Translations under genes and position numbers: made by a program
From: Advenella kashmirensis WT001
GTDB taxonomy: Bacteria > Pseudomonadota > Gammaproteobacteria > Burkholderiales > Burkholderiaceae_B
DNA length: 64,000 bases
Reading direction: 5' to 3'
Assembly (NCBI RefSeq): GCF_000219915.2
Contig: NC_017964.1
Location: forward strand, 496,001 to 560,000
Notes under the pieces: generated by a model
Told to the model about the DNA's origin: nothing
Seen by the model: only the letters and a program-made list of their open reading frames with translations
The model's database searches: none
In this document: positions 29,906-38,596 of the stretch, piece by piece
Numbering within the stretch: position 1 is the first letter of the stretch
Layout: each line of letters begins with the position of its first letter

Positions 29906-30033
29906 CGAACATGTGTCAGAGACAGGGATGAGCGAATCATGAAGATTAGTCAAACCATTTGTGGGGAAGTTCCGGCAGTTTCATCCTGAATATTTCAGAC
30001 GGTTACGTATCGGGAATGTATTTGCTGGAACAG

Positions 30034-30061
30034 AAAAGGGCACCGCAGCGGTGCCCTTTTT
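30034..30061 (-). terminator. Terminator of rpoH
   Basis: GGGCACC (30038-30044) pairs with GGTGCCC (30050-30056) around loop GCAGC, flanked by AAAA and TTTTT, 28 bases after the rpoH stop. Symmetric, so able to work both ways. Confidence 0.9.
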
Positions 30062-30089
30062 GTTGCCTGCTGCAAGCAGCGTGATAGCG

Positions 30090-30967
30090 TTATGAGGCGA
30101 ATGCGCCACGCATTTTCTTGAGCGCGGCCGATTCAATCTGACGGATACGCTCGGCCGACACGCCGAATTCATCGGCCAGTTCATGCAGGGTAGAACCGCC
30201 ACCCTCGTCCTGCAACCAGCGTGCTTCGATAATGCGACGGGAGCGGGGATCCAGCACGGCCAGCGCGTTGGACACGCCTGTGCCCTGCATATCGTCATGT
30301 GCGCGCCGATCCAGTACCGTACCAGGTTCCTGCTCGCCTTCGTCGGACAGATAGGAAATGGGCGCGAAATCATCGTTGTCGTCGTCTTGCGACTCAAGCG
30401 ACATGTCGCGGCCGGTCAGGCGTACTTCCATTTCGCTGACGTCTTCGGGGCGCACGTTGAGCTTGGAGGCAATGCCTTCAATGTGCTCTGGCGTGAGGGT
30501 CTGGCCATCGGGGCGCATGCTGCGCAAATTGAAGAACAGTTTGCGTTGCGCCTTGGTGGTGGCAATTTTCACCAACCGCCAGTTGCGGATGATGTATTCA
30601 TGAATTTCGGCCTTGATCCAGTGTACGGCAAAGGACACCAGGCGCACGCCGCGGGTCACGTCGAAACGTTTGACCGCTTTCATGAGCCCGATATTGCCTT
30701 CCTGGATGAGGTCGGCGTGGGGCAGCCCATAACCCAGATACTGGCGGGAAATGGAGACAACCAGCCGCAGATGGGACATGATCAGTTCGCGTGCAGCGTT
30801 CAGATCGCCCTTTTCCTGAAGGGTCGCGCCCAATTCCTGCTCACGCTCGGGTGTGAGCATGGGGATGCGATTCACAGCACTAATGTAAGACTCGATCGTG
30901 CCCAGGCGCCCGGATTGGAAATCGCCGAGGCAATCGAATTTTGCAGTGTAAGCGCTTGATTTGACAT
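30090..30967 (-). CDS. rpoH: RNA polymerase heat-shock sigma factor RpoH (frameshift)
   Basis: Sigma-32, directing RNA polymerase to heat-shock promoters. The main part has NRIPMLTPE, HLRLVVSISRQYLGYGLP, DLIQEGNIGLMKAVKRFD (region 2, core and -10 contacts), the Q/R-rich RpoH box around KIATTKAQRKLFFNLR, and a region 4 helix-turn-helix (LHELADEFGVSAERIRQIES). The N-terminus is out of frame: from ATG 30967 (MSNQALTLQNSIAS) one added G near 30909-30911 gives RLGTIESYISAVNRIPML and a normal length of 292. A perfect CIRCE element lies 46 bases upstream. Confidence 0.95.
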
Positions 30968-31012
30968 GGTTTTGTATATCTCCTGACTAGGAATATTCAA
31001 AGTACTTATATA

Positions 31013-31039
31013 TTAGCACTCTCTGTCGCTGAGTGCTAA
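31013..31039. promoter_or_regulatory. CIRCE operator (HrcA-binding site) upstream of rpoH
   Basis: TTAGCACTC (31013-31021), 9-base spacer, GAGTGCTAA (31031-31039): an exact match to the CIRCE consensus. HrcA bound here blocks transcription until heat or unfolded protein draws it off GroEL. On the minus strand a TATAAG-like -10 abuts the distal arm, 40-50 bases before the rpoH ATG. No HrcA gene is in the window. The site is certain; its control of rpoH follows from position. Confidence 0.93.
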
Positions 31040-31471
31040 TATTGAGTGGGTATAAGCTAAAAAGTTCCGTTTCAAATGGTTATTTGGCTGCAGTGTTCAC
31101 TGCAGCACCGGCTGTCCGGAATGCGCACCCGATGGCCTGATTTGCGATCAGGGCAGCGAACGTCAGCCCTTGAAAATACGCAAAAATTGGTAACAAAAAC
31201 CTGTTTCGTAGCGGCAAATCTCGGTTCAGATTTCTTTTTCCTGCTGATGCGTTGGCTTGTGAATATGCTGTTTTACTGTTCTGCTTTATTTTGCTTGAGC
31301 AACGTTCTCTCCAGAGAGATCGAACGTTCTGCTCTTAATAAGACTGCCGTCGCGCCAAATCGTTCCCTGCTTTGGCGGTTTACTGCGTTGTATTGCGCAA
31401 CACGGGAAAGACGGGGCAGCAACCGGGCGGGACCGCAGCGGGTCTGCCGGTTGCCGGATCAACTCAAGCCC
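31040..31471. other. Intergenic stretch between rpoH and fghA
   Basis: About 430 bases with no supported gene. An open frame on the plus strand (31076-31618) runs into the opposite strand of fghA, has no ribosome site and no recognisable protein, and is not accepted. The stretch holds a 20-base palindrome close to the CIRCE box and a GC-rich hairpin (31419-31426 with 31447-31454) just after fghA that may end its transcript. CTTGAAA at 31169-31175 resembles a sigma-32 -35 box but no -10 follows. Confidence 0.55.
31087..31106. repeat. Perfect 20-base palindrome near CIRCE
   Basis: GCTGCAGTG-TT-CACTGCAGC is a perfect inverted repeat with 9-base arms, 48 bases upstream of the CIRCE box. Its size and symmetry fit a dimeric regulator site. 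No known consensus was recognised. Confidence 0.5.
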
Positions 31472-32323
31472 TTACTTGAGGCGCTCGGCATGAAAGCGCA
31501 GATGATCTTCCATGAATGTGGAAATGAAATAATAACCGTGGTCGTAATGCTCGTGGCGGCGCAGCGTCAGTGGCTGCTCTGCCTTGGCGCAGGCTGCCTC
31601 AAGCAATTCCGGCAATAGCTGGCCATCGGCCAGGAACTTGTCGGCCAGGCCCTGATCGACCAGGATTCCGTCCGGGAACGGCGTTTTGGCTTTTTCCATC
31701 AGCTTGCTGGCATCATAGTTTTCCCAGCTTGAGCGATCCAGTCCCAGATAGCCGTTGAAGGCTTTTTCGCCCCACGGGCAGTTCATGGGGGCGCTGATGG
31801 GCGCGAACGCAGACACCGAGCGGAACAGTTCCGGGTTTTTCAGGGCAATGGTCAGCGCGCCGTGGCCGCCCATGGAGTGCCCGAAAATACCTGTACGGCT
31901 TTGGTCGCCACCGAACTCCGGAATAAATTCCAGTAATTCTTTGGTCACGTAGCTGTACATTTTGTACTTGTCCTTCCAGCCGGGTTCGGTGGCGTCCAGA
32001 TAAAACCCGGCGCCGGTGCCAAAATCCCAGCCGTCATCTTCGCCCGGCACATTGGCGCCCCGCGGGCTGGTGTCCGGTGCCACCAGCAGCAAACCCAACT
32101 CTGCGGCCATGCGTTGCGCGCCGGCCTTGGTCATGAACGTTTCTTCGGTACATGTCAGACCTGCCAGATAAATAAGGGCAGGCACCGGTCCGCGTGCTGC
32201 CTGGGGTGGGATGTAGACTGAAAACTGCATGGGCAGCCCGATTTCGCGCGAGTTATGGCGATAAAAGCGCTGCGTGCCATCAAAACAGTAATGTTCACTT
32301 AAAAGTTCGAGTTTGTCGCTCAT
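31472..32323 (-). CDS. fghA: S-formylglutathione hydrolase
   Basis: Esterase completing glutathione-dependent formaldehyde detoxification: S-formylglutathione to formate and glutathione. The 283-residue alpha/beta hydrolase has LIYLAGLTCTEETF, the PDTSPRG segment, the nucleophile elbow GHSMGGHGAL (Ser within) and a C-terminal HYDHGYYF histidine; the Asp lies in LVDQGLADKF. Intact and of usual length. The partner formaldehyde dehydrogenase gene is not in the window. Confidence 0.96.
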   Translation of the reverse strand: MSDKLELLSEHYCFDGTQRFYRHNSREIGLPMQFSVYIPPQAARGPVPALIYLAGLTCTEETFMTKAGAQRMAAELGLLLVAPDTSPRGANVPGEDDGWDFGTGAGFYLDATEPGWKDKYKMYSYVTKELLEFIPEFGGDQSRTGIFGHSMGGHGALTIALKNPELFRSVSAFAPISAPMNCPWGEKAFNGYLGLDRSSWENYDASKLMEKAKTPFPDGILVDQGLADKFLADGQLLPELLEAACAKAEQPLTLRRHEHYDHGYYFISTFMEDHLRFHAERLK

Positions 32324-32503
32324 GGGTAGGCCCCTGCTCCTGATATGATGATTGTTGTCGGTTTTTTGCCAAATTTACAGCTATGTTCTACCATAGCATT
32401 GTTTCAATAATAGTTACAATATAGGAAAAAAACCGCCGGTAACCCAACGCTCTGCCGGTTCTCGTGGCCATGACGGCTTCGCTTTCAGTGTACAGTACAT
32501 TCC

Positions 32504-33220
32504 ATGGCCCGTTTACCCCGGCTTTACGCCCCCGGCATCCCGCAACTGGTTCACGCCCGGTTTCTGTTTCCGCTTGCCACGCGCGCCCCGGCAGGCAGCC
32601 GCATTCTGGACACGCTGCAGAAATGGCTTTTCGATGGGCTTGACCGGCATGGCGTCATGCTGCATGCCTGGACTCTTACTGACGACGGTATCCTGTTGCT
32701 GGCAACGCCCGATAATGAAAAATCCCTGTCGCGCCTGATCCAGATGCTGGGCCGCAATCTGGCGACAACGCTGCGCAGCGGTCCTGTTTTCAGCGGACGC
32801 TATCGTTCCACGCTGGTCGAGCCCGGTGCATGGGTCATCCCTTCAATGATCTGGCTCGAATCATGGGTCGCCCGGGAAAAGGGCGCCAGCGACAGCGAGT
32901 TGTGGCCGTGGTCTTCGGCTGGTTTTCATACTGGGGCGTTTATGGGCTCTTGCCCGGCCCTGAATGACCACGCTGATTACTGGTCTTCCGGCAACACGCC
33001 GTTTGACCGGCAGGCGGCATACAAATACCGCTATACCGACGGACTCTCGTCAGGTCAATTGCAACAGATTGCACAGGCCTTGCACGGGCAATGGGCACTG
33101 GGTTCGCCGGGATTCATCAGCCAGCTTTGTTCGGTCGCCAGCCGACGTCCGATGCAGGGCCGGCGAGGGCGTCCGCGCATCCGGCCGGTTCAGGAGCAGG
33201 GCGAGCCGCTGGAACACTAA
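32504..33220 (+). CDS. REP-associated transposase-like (Y1_Tnp-related) protein lacking the HUH motif
   Basis: A 238-residue protein with the outline of IS200/RAYT-type transposases: MARLPRLYAPGIPQLVHARF at the start, a GPVFSGRYRSTLVEP segment where the family has its conserved Arg/Tyr region, WPWSSAG and a Gly/Arg-rich end (QGRRGRPR). Where active enzymes carry the NHVH metal site, this protein reads TLTDDGILLLATP (58-70), so both histidines are missing. It is probably not an active nickase and may be a retained or domesticated copy. No flanking repeats or target duplications were found. GC use is like its neighbours. Confidence 0.7.
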   Translation: MARLPRLYAPGIPQLVHARFLFPLATRAPAGSRILDTLQKWLFDGLDRHGVMLHAWTLTDDGILLLATPDNEKSLSRLIQMLGRNLATTLRSGPVFSGRYRSTLVEPGAWVIPSMIWLESWVAREKGASDSELWPWSSAGFHTGAFMGSCPALNDHADYWSSGNTPFDRQAAYKYRYTDGLSSGQLQQIAQALHGQWALGSPGFISQLCSVASRRPMQGRRGRPRIRPVQEQGEPLEH

Positions 33221-33423
33221 ACCAGAAGCGTTTCGTTGCGGTCATGGTCGGGCCATCCTTAGACCATGCCGCATATGTGTTTACAGGGCATGTTCCGCAA
33301 GGTATGCACGCGCAAAAATTCACGAAAACATCGTAGCAAACGGTCAGGGTTTTACAAAAATTTTACACTCGGCCCAGTAGAGTTGCGTATACTCCACTGT
33401 TCCCTGCCGATTCTGGAATTATT

Positions 33424-35320
33424 TTGCGATATCAACTGCTTACGTTTGTCCTGGCGCTGTTTCTTGTGTTTTTTGCTAGTCGTGTTTTATTAGTGCTATG
33501 GCAGCGCAGGCGTGTTCAGGCAGCCCACGGCATGGGGCGCGTGTTTCTGGGCGGGTTGCGCATGGACATGAACCAGATCGCAACCTACGCGGCGTTGCCT
33601 GCGGTGCTGATGCCCTGGCTGGAGGACCGCCAGTGGTTCGTGACCGTGACCGCCGTCTGGTTTGGCATATGGTGCTGGGTTGCGTATTTATGGAAATCTG
33701 CACACCGCAGTTCATTGATGAGTACGATTCGCGTCCGAACCGTTTGTTCGTTGAGTATCTGAAACACCCCAAAGAGGTGTCCGGGATGCTGTGGCGCGGG
33801 TACAAGAAAGTGCTGGCGCTGGGGTTGCTGGTTTTTGCCGGCATGATTGCGCTGGCGCTGTATCTGTTCTCAGGCTATACGTCTACCCCGCTGGGCCCTG
33901 GTGGCTCAGACCCATTGAATCGCTGGTCTATGCGGCGCTATGCTTTCTCATGATTCGCGGCACACTCAAAAAACGCCCCATCAATCCGTCTACCGTGGCA
34001 TTTGCCGGCGATGGCATGGTCAACAGCCTGGCGCTGAACTCCATGTATAGCCTGCAGTACGCTATCTATGCAATGAAATATGAGATGTCGGCCGAAGACG
34101 TTTATGGCAAGATGCCGGCCGAGCAGATGAACCGGATCGTGTGCGAGGCGGCCGGCATCCCTCTGGCTGCTGATTCGGCGGCGGGCACCGCAACCCGGCA
34201 TCGGCAGGCGGTATCGGTCAGCAGCGCGCGTCCGCTTAATATCGTATTGATTGTCGAAGAAAGCCTGGGGGCGCAATATGTGCAGACCCTGGGCGGGCAG
34301 TCGCTTACGCCCAATCTGGATGCCCTGTATGAACAGGGCTGGGGCTTTACCCGTGCCTATGCAACCGGCACCCGCTCCGTACGCGGGCTGGAGGCGCTTT
34401 CCGCGGGTTTTCCACCCACCATCACCCAATCGGTATTCAAGCTGCCGGGGGCGCAAAGCGGCTTTTTTACGATCGCCGACGTGCTGGGGCAGCAGCATGG
34501 CTATCATTCCCGTTTCCTGTATGGTGGTGAAGCCCATTTTGACAATATGAAGGGCTTCTTCCTGGGCAACGGCTTTCGCGAGGTGATTGACGGGCCGCAG
34601 TTCAAGGATCCGGCGTTCCTGGGCACCTGGGGCTATTGCGATGAGGATATGTTCAATCAGCTGGATCGCCTGTTGCAGGAAGACGCCTCGCGCAAGGAAC
34701 CCGTACTGACGCTGGCCTTCAGCGTGAGCAATCATTCGCCTTGGGAGTATCCCGAAGGTCGCATCCAGACCAACGGCAACCCGGCAACGGTGGACAATAC
34801 CGTTCGTTATGCTGATCATGCCCTGGGACAGTTTTTTGAAACTGCGAAAACGCGGGACTACTGGGACAATACCGTGTTTGTAGTGGTGGCCGATCATGAT
34901 TCGCGCGTGTTCGGCGCCGAGCTGATCCCCCTGAAGCATTTTCATATCCCCGCCGTCATTCTGGGCGGCACGATCACGCCGCGACGCGACGATCGTCTCA
35001 TAAGCCAGATTGATCTGGCGCCTACCTTGTTGTCGCTGGCCGGCGCCGCCTGCGAACACCCCATGATAGGCCAGGACTTGACCCGGCAGACGCCGGATCG
35101 CGCCATCATGCAATATGGTGACCGTTACGGTTACCTGCAAGGCGATCGCCTGACCGTACTGGAGCCGCATCTGGATCCGCGGCAGTTTCGCTATATGGCG
35201 CCCGAGTCGTTTGAGCCCATGGCGTGCGATGATGCGCTGGTGAGGCTGGCACGCGCCCATGCGCTGTGGCCCTTCAGTGTTTACCGGGATAAAAGCTATA
35301 CTGTGCCGAAACAACGTTGA
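33424..35320 (+). CDS. LTA-synthase-like phosphoglycerol transferase/sulfatase-fold membrane enzyme (two frameshifts)
   Basis: Membrane enzyme with several N-terminal helices and an extracytoplasmic alkaline-phosphatase-fold domain. The catalytic part shows IVLIVEESLGAQY (metal Glu), ATGTRSVRGLEA (nucleophile Thr) and VVVADHDSRVFG (metal Asp/His). Relatives transfer phosphoglycerol from phosphatidylglycerol to glycans such as osmoregulated periplasmic glucans. The membrane part is broken twice: at 33684 (one G missing before the FMEICTPQFIDEYD stretch) and at 33905 (one C missing before LRPIESLVYAALC). Restored length about 632. The start is taken as TTG 33424; no clear ribosome site, so it may begin elsewhere. 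glpK follows directly. Confidence 0.82.
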
Positions 35321-35383
35321 TTGCAGGCATCACGCATTCGTGTCAGGGTGCGCCAGCCTGATCTCATTTCCGGAGAGCCAACC

Positions 35384-36868
35384 ATGGATTATCTGCTGGC
35401 GCTAGATCAGGGAACGTCCAGTTCCCGCAGCATTTTATTTGATCGCAACGGGCAAATTGTGGGCCTTGCCCAGCAGGAGTTTACGCAGCATTATCCCCAG
35501 TCGGGCTGGGTTGAGCACGATGCGCTTGAAATCTGGCGTACTCAGCTGGTTACCATGCAAAAGGTGTTACACCAGAGCGCGGTAGACATTGCCAGGGTGC
35601 GTGCCGTGGGCATTACCAACCAACGCGAGACATCGGTGCTGTGGGATCGTGCTACAGGCCAGCCCCTGGGGCCGGCAATTGTGTGGCAGGATCGCCGGGG
35701 CGAACCGTTATGCCGCCAGCTGCGCGATCAGGGGCACGAACCCATGATTCTGGAGAAAACCGGCCTGCGCCTGGATGCGTACTTTTCTGCGACCAAGCTG
35801 GCCTGGATGCTGGAGCATCTGCCGCAGGCCAGGGCGCGTGCCGACAAAGGCGAACTGCTATTCGGCACTATCGACAGTTGGCTGATCTGGCAACTGACCG
35901 GGGGCAAGGTACACGCCACCGATGTGACCAATGCGTCGCGCACCATGCTGTTCAATGTGCATACGGGACAGTGGGATTCTCAGTTGCTGGATCTATTCCA
36001 GATTCCCCCCAGTCTTCTGCCGCAGGTAATGCCCTCCAGCGCCCACTATGGCGATATCCCTGCCGACCTGCTGGGTTATGCGCTGCCTATTTGTGGTGTG
36101 GCGGGCGATCAGCATAGTGCGCTTTTTGGCCAGGCGTGCACGCGGGCCGGAATGGCTAAAAATACCTATGGTACCGGTTGTTTTGCCCTGTTGCACACCG
36201 GCACGCGCTTTACCGCTTCTGAAAATGGACTGCTTACGACTCGGGTTGCGCAATATGGCCAGCAACAGCCGGAGTTCGCGCTGGAAGGCAGCGTTTTTGT
36301 GGCCGGCGCGGCCGTGCAGTGGCTGCGTGACGGGCTTGGGATTATTAAAAGAAGCCGGGATGTGCAGGCGCTGGCCCAGTCGGTACCCGATACGGGAGGC
36401 GTTATGTTCGTCCCTGCCTTTACCGGCCTGGGTGCGCCATATTGGAAGGCCGACGCCCGCGGAACGCTGGTCGGCATCAATCGCGCCACGACTGCTGCGC
36501 ACATCGCCCGTGCTGCGGTCGAGAGCATTGCCTATCAGAGTGCCGCACTGCTGTCGGCCATGGCGCGTGACGGCGTGGGGCTGGAGCAACTACGGGTGGA
36601 TGGCGGCGCCAGCGTCAACGATGCGCTGATGCAGTTTCAGGCCGATCTGCTGGGCATCCCGGTGTTACGTCCGCAAGTGGTGGAAACAACTGCGTTGGGC
36701 GCTGCGTATCTGGCGGGCCTGCAAAGTGGCATTTGGTCAGACGTTGAGCAGATTGAACAGCTGTGGCGTATCGATAAAACCTTTGAGCCGGCCATGAGCC
36801 GCGACCAGGCGCAGGCGTGCATGCAGCAGTGGGAAAAGGCGGTTGCGCAAACGATTTGCGGCACCTGA
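35384..36868 (+). CDS. glpK: Glycerol kinase
   Basis: Phosphorylates glycerol with ATP to glycerol-3-phosphate. The 494-residue FGGY-family protein has [16 protein letters not shown] at the start, [24 protein letters not shown], the DATNASRT-like [13 protein letters not shown] and GGLGAPYW-like [18 protein letters not shown] 35384 follows CGGAGAG. It starts 63 bases after the phosphoglycerol transferase gene and may be co-transcribed; glycerol released by lipid turnover in the envelope is a possible link. No glpF or glpD is nearby. Confidence 0.97.
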   Translation: MDYLLALDQGTSSSRSILFDRNGQIVGLAQQEFTQHYPQSGWVEHDALEIWRTQLVTMQKVLHQSAVDIARVRAVGITNQRETSVLWDRATGQPLGPAIVWQDRRGEPLCRQLRDQGHEPMILEKTGLRLDAYFSATKLAWMLEHLPQARARADKGELLFGTIDSWLIWQLTGGKVHATDVTNASRTMLFNVHTGQWDSQLLDLFQIPPSLLPQVMPSSAHYGDIPADLLGYALPICGVAGDQHSALFGQACTRAGMAKNTYGTGCFALLHTGTRFTASENGLLTTRVAQYGQQQPEFALEGSVFVAGAAVQWLRDGLGIIKRSRDVQALAQSVPDTGGVMFVPAFTGLGAPYWKADARGTLVGINRATTAAHIARAAVESIAYQSAALLSAMARDGVGLEQLRVDGGASVNDALMQFQADLLGIPVLRPQVVETTALGAAYLAGLQSGIWSDVEQIEQLWRIDKTFEPAMSRDQAQACMQQWEKAVAQTICGT

Positions 36869-36899
36869 TGACTGGTGCCCCAGCCGGCGCTGCCGCGGT

Positions 36900-38273
36900 T
36901 CAGCTCAGAAAGCGCATCTGGAATGAGCGGCCCTTGATGGGACGCTGGCTCAGGCGCTGCAGCGTATCTTCGGCAATGCTGCGGTCAATTGCCACGAAGG
37001 CGACAAAATCAAAAAGGCTGATTTTACCGACCTGATCGGCCTGCAGACCCAGATCTTTGGTAAGTGCCCCCAGCAGATCGCCTGGGCGCAGTTTGTCCTT
37101 CTTGCCGCCACGGATGCAGATCGTGCGCATCGGGGGCGTGAAGGCGCCGCGCGCGCGTTTAAGCGTATTCATGTCCAGCCAGGCCAGCGGCTTGCCCAGC
37201 GCCTGTTCGATGCGTTCGGCGCGAAATTTCTCTTTGGGCGTGCACAAGGTGAGCGCCAGCCCGCCTCGGCCGGCGACCCGGCCAGTGCGCCCCACGCGAT
37301 GAATATGGGTTTCTGCGTTGGGCGACATATCGACATTAATTACCGCGTCAAGCGTGGCAATATCCAGACCCCTGGCTGCCACGTCGGTCGCCACCAGCAC
37401 CGAGCAGCTTTGCCCGATAAAATCGACCAGCACATCTTCGCGATCGCGCTGGTCCATATCGCCGTGCAGGGTACGCGCTTCGATACCGCGCTCCAGCAGG
37501 GAATCGGTCAGCGCCTCGCATTGGGCCTTGGTGTTGCAAAAGGCCAGCGTAGACACGGGACGATAGGCATTGAGCAGTGTGGCAGTGGTCTCGAACCGGT
37601 CGGCGTCTTCCGTAGCCACGAACCAGGAATCGGTATCTGGATGATCGGGCTTGTCGTCGGTGCGCACGTGCACCGGATTCATCAGGAACCCCTCGCTGGC
37701 TTTGAGAATAGCAGGCGGAAAGGTGGCCGAGAACAGCAAGTTCTGGCGTTTTAGCGGGCAGGCCTGGGTGATCGCGCTGATGTCTTCGTAAAAACCCATA
37801 TCGATCATGCGATCGGCTTCATCCAGCACCAGCACCTTGACGGCAGACAAATTCAGGACATCGCGGTCGACCAAATCCAACACTCGGCCGGGCGTGCCGA
37901 CCACAATATGTGCACCATGCTGGAGCGATTCTGCCTGCGGTTTCAGTGCGGTGCCCCCATATAGTGCAAGTACTTTGATATTGCCCAGCGCCCGTGCCAG
38001 CTTGCGCACTTCCTGTGCAACCTGCTCGGCCAGTTCCCGGGTCGGGCACAGGACCAGCGCCTGGCAACCGAAATAGGCGGGGTTCAGGCGCTGCAGCAGA
38101 CCCAGTGCGAAGGCCAGTGTCTTGCCACTCCCGGTTTTTGCCTGGGCCAGCACATCGCGGCCTTCCAGGACGGCCGGCAGGCTGGCGGACTGGATCGGCG
38201 TCATCGTTTGAAAGCCGAGTTCGGCCAGGTTTTTCTGCTGGGCGTCGGAAAGGGGAAGGGTGGAAAAAGACAT
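36900..38273 (-). CDS. dbpA: DEAD-box ATP-dependent RNA helicase DbpA
   Basis: RNA helicase acting in 50S ribosome assembly. The 457-residue protein has the Q motif (LGFQTMTPIQ), GSGKT, PTRELAEQV, GTPGR, DEAD (VLDEADRMID), SAT, RGLDI and HRVGRTGR, followed by a C-terminal domain (about 385-457; ICIRGGKKDKLRPGDLLGAL, LFDFVAFVAID, KGRSFQMRFL) typical of DbpA, which recognises a 23S rRNA hairpin. I chose ATG 38273; an upstream in-frame ATG adds 24 basic residues outside the family. Confidence 0.95.
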   Translation of the reverse strand: MSFSTLPLSDAQQKNLAELGFQTMTPIQSASLPAVLEGRDVLAQAKTGSGKTLAFALGLLQRLNPAYFGCQALVLCPTRELAEQVAQEVRKLARALGNIKVLALYGGTALKPQAESLQHGAHIVVGTPGRVLDLVDRDVLNLSAVKVLVLDEADRMIDMGFYEDISAITQACPLKRQNLLFSATFPPAILKASEGFLMNPVHVRTDDKPDHPDTDSWFVATEDADRFETTATLLNAYRPVSTLAFCNTKAQCEALTDSLLERGIEARTLHGDMDQRDREDVLVDFIGQSCSVLVATDVAARGLDIATLDAVINVDMSPNAETHIHRVGRTGRVAGRGGLALTLCTPKEKFRAERIEQALGKPLAWLDMNTLKRARGAFTPPMRTICIRGGKKDKLRPGDLLGALTKDLGLQADQVGKISLFDFVAFVAIDRSIAEDTLQRLSQRPIKGRSFQMRFLS

Positions 38274-38392
38274 GATGGCCTGATGGTGACGAAGGCGCAA
38301 ACAATGCAGCCTTGATAAAAAATGAGCGCGATAGGAAAAGCGCAATGAAATCGAAGACTTATTGTACCTGAAACCGTCATAATTATTGATCT

Positions 38393-38451
38393 GTCCCTAA
38401 TTAAATATGAACCAAAATAGTGCGTGTTATATTAGGGTGCGTCCCTAATTA
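38393..38451. promoter_or_regulatory. CCCTAAT repeats upstream of gltB
   Basis: GTCCCTAATTA occurs twice in the same direction (38393-38403 and 38441-38451). The second copy forms a dyad with ATTAGGG (38431-38437): ATTAGGG-TGCGT-CCCTAAT. The cluster lies 150-200 bases before gltB and 120 bases before dbpA on the other strand. Probably a regulator site; which regulator is unknown. Confidence 0.45.
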
Positions 38452-38596
38452 TTTTTCTTGCCACGTCTGGGTAATCGCAGTATTCTTTCTTGTCACTTAT
38501 TGCGCTGCACGATAGCGTTCAAGAAGTCCAAGAATCAACAGTATCCTGGTTCAATCGCGGCGCTTTTTTTTACGCAGCACTCTGCGGAGTTTTCCT

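Noticed and set aside
29895..29930. GTTCGAATCC on the minus strand, like a tRNA T-loop
   Set aside because: The flanking bases do not form a 5-base T stem, there is no acceptor stem or CCA end, and no D or anticodon arm can be built.
31076..31618. 180-codon open frame between rpoH and fghA
   Set aside because: No ribosome site, no recognisable protein, and its 3' third is antisense to fghA.
33938..35314. 458-codon open frame antisense to the phosphoglycerol transferase gene
   Set aside because: Explained by codon bias of the sense gene; product has no family features while the sense frame has full catalytic motifs. Similar antisense frames over coxA, ctaB and gltB were dropped for the same reason.
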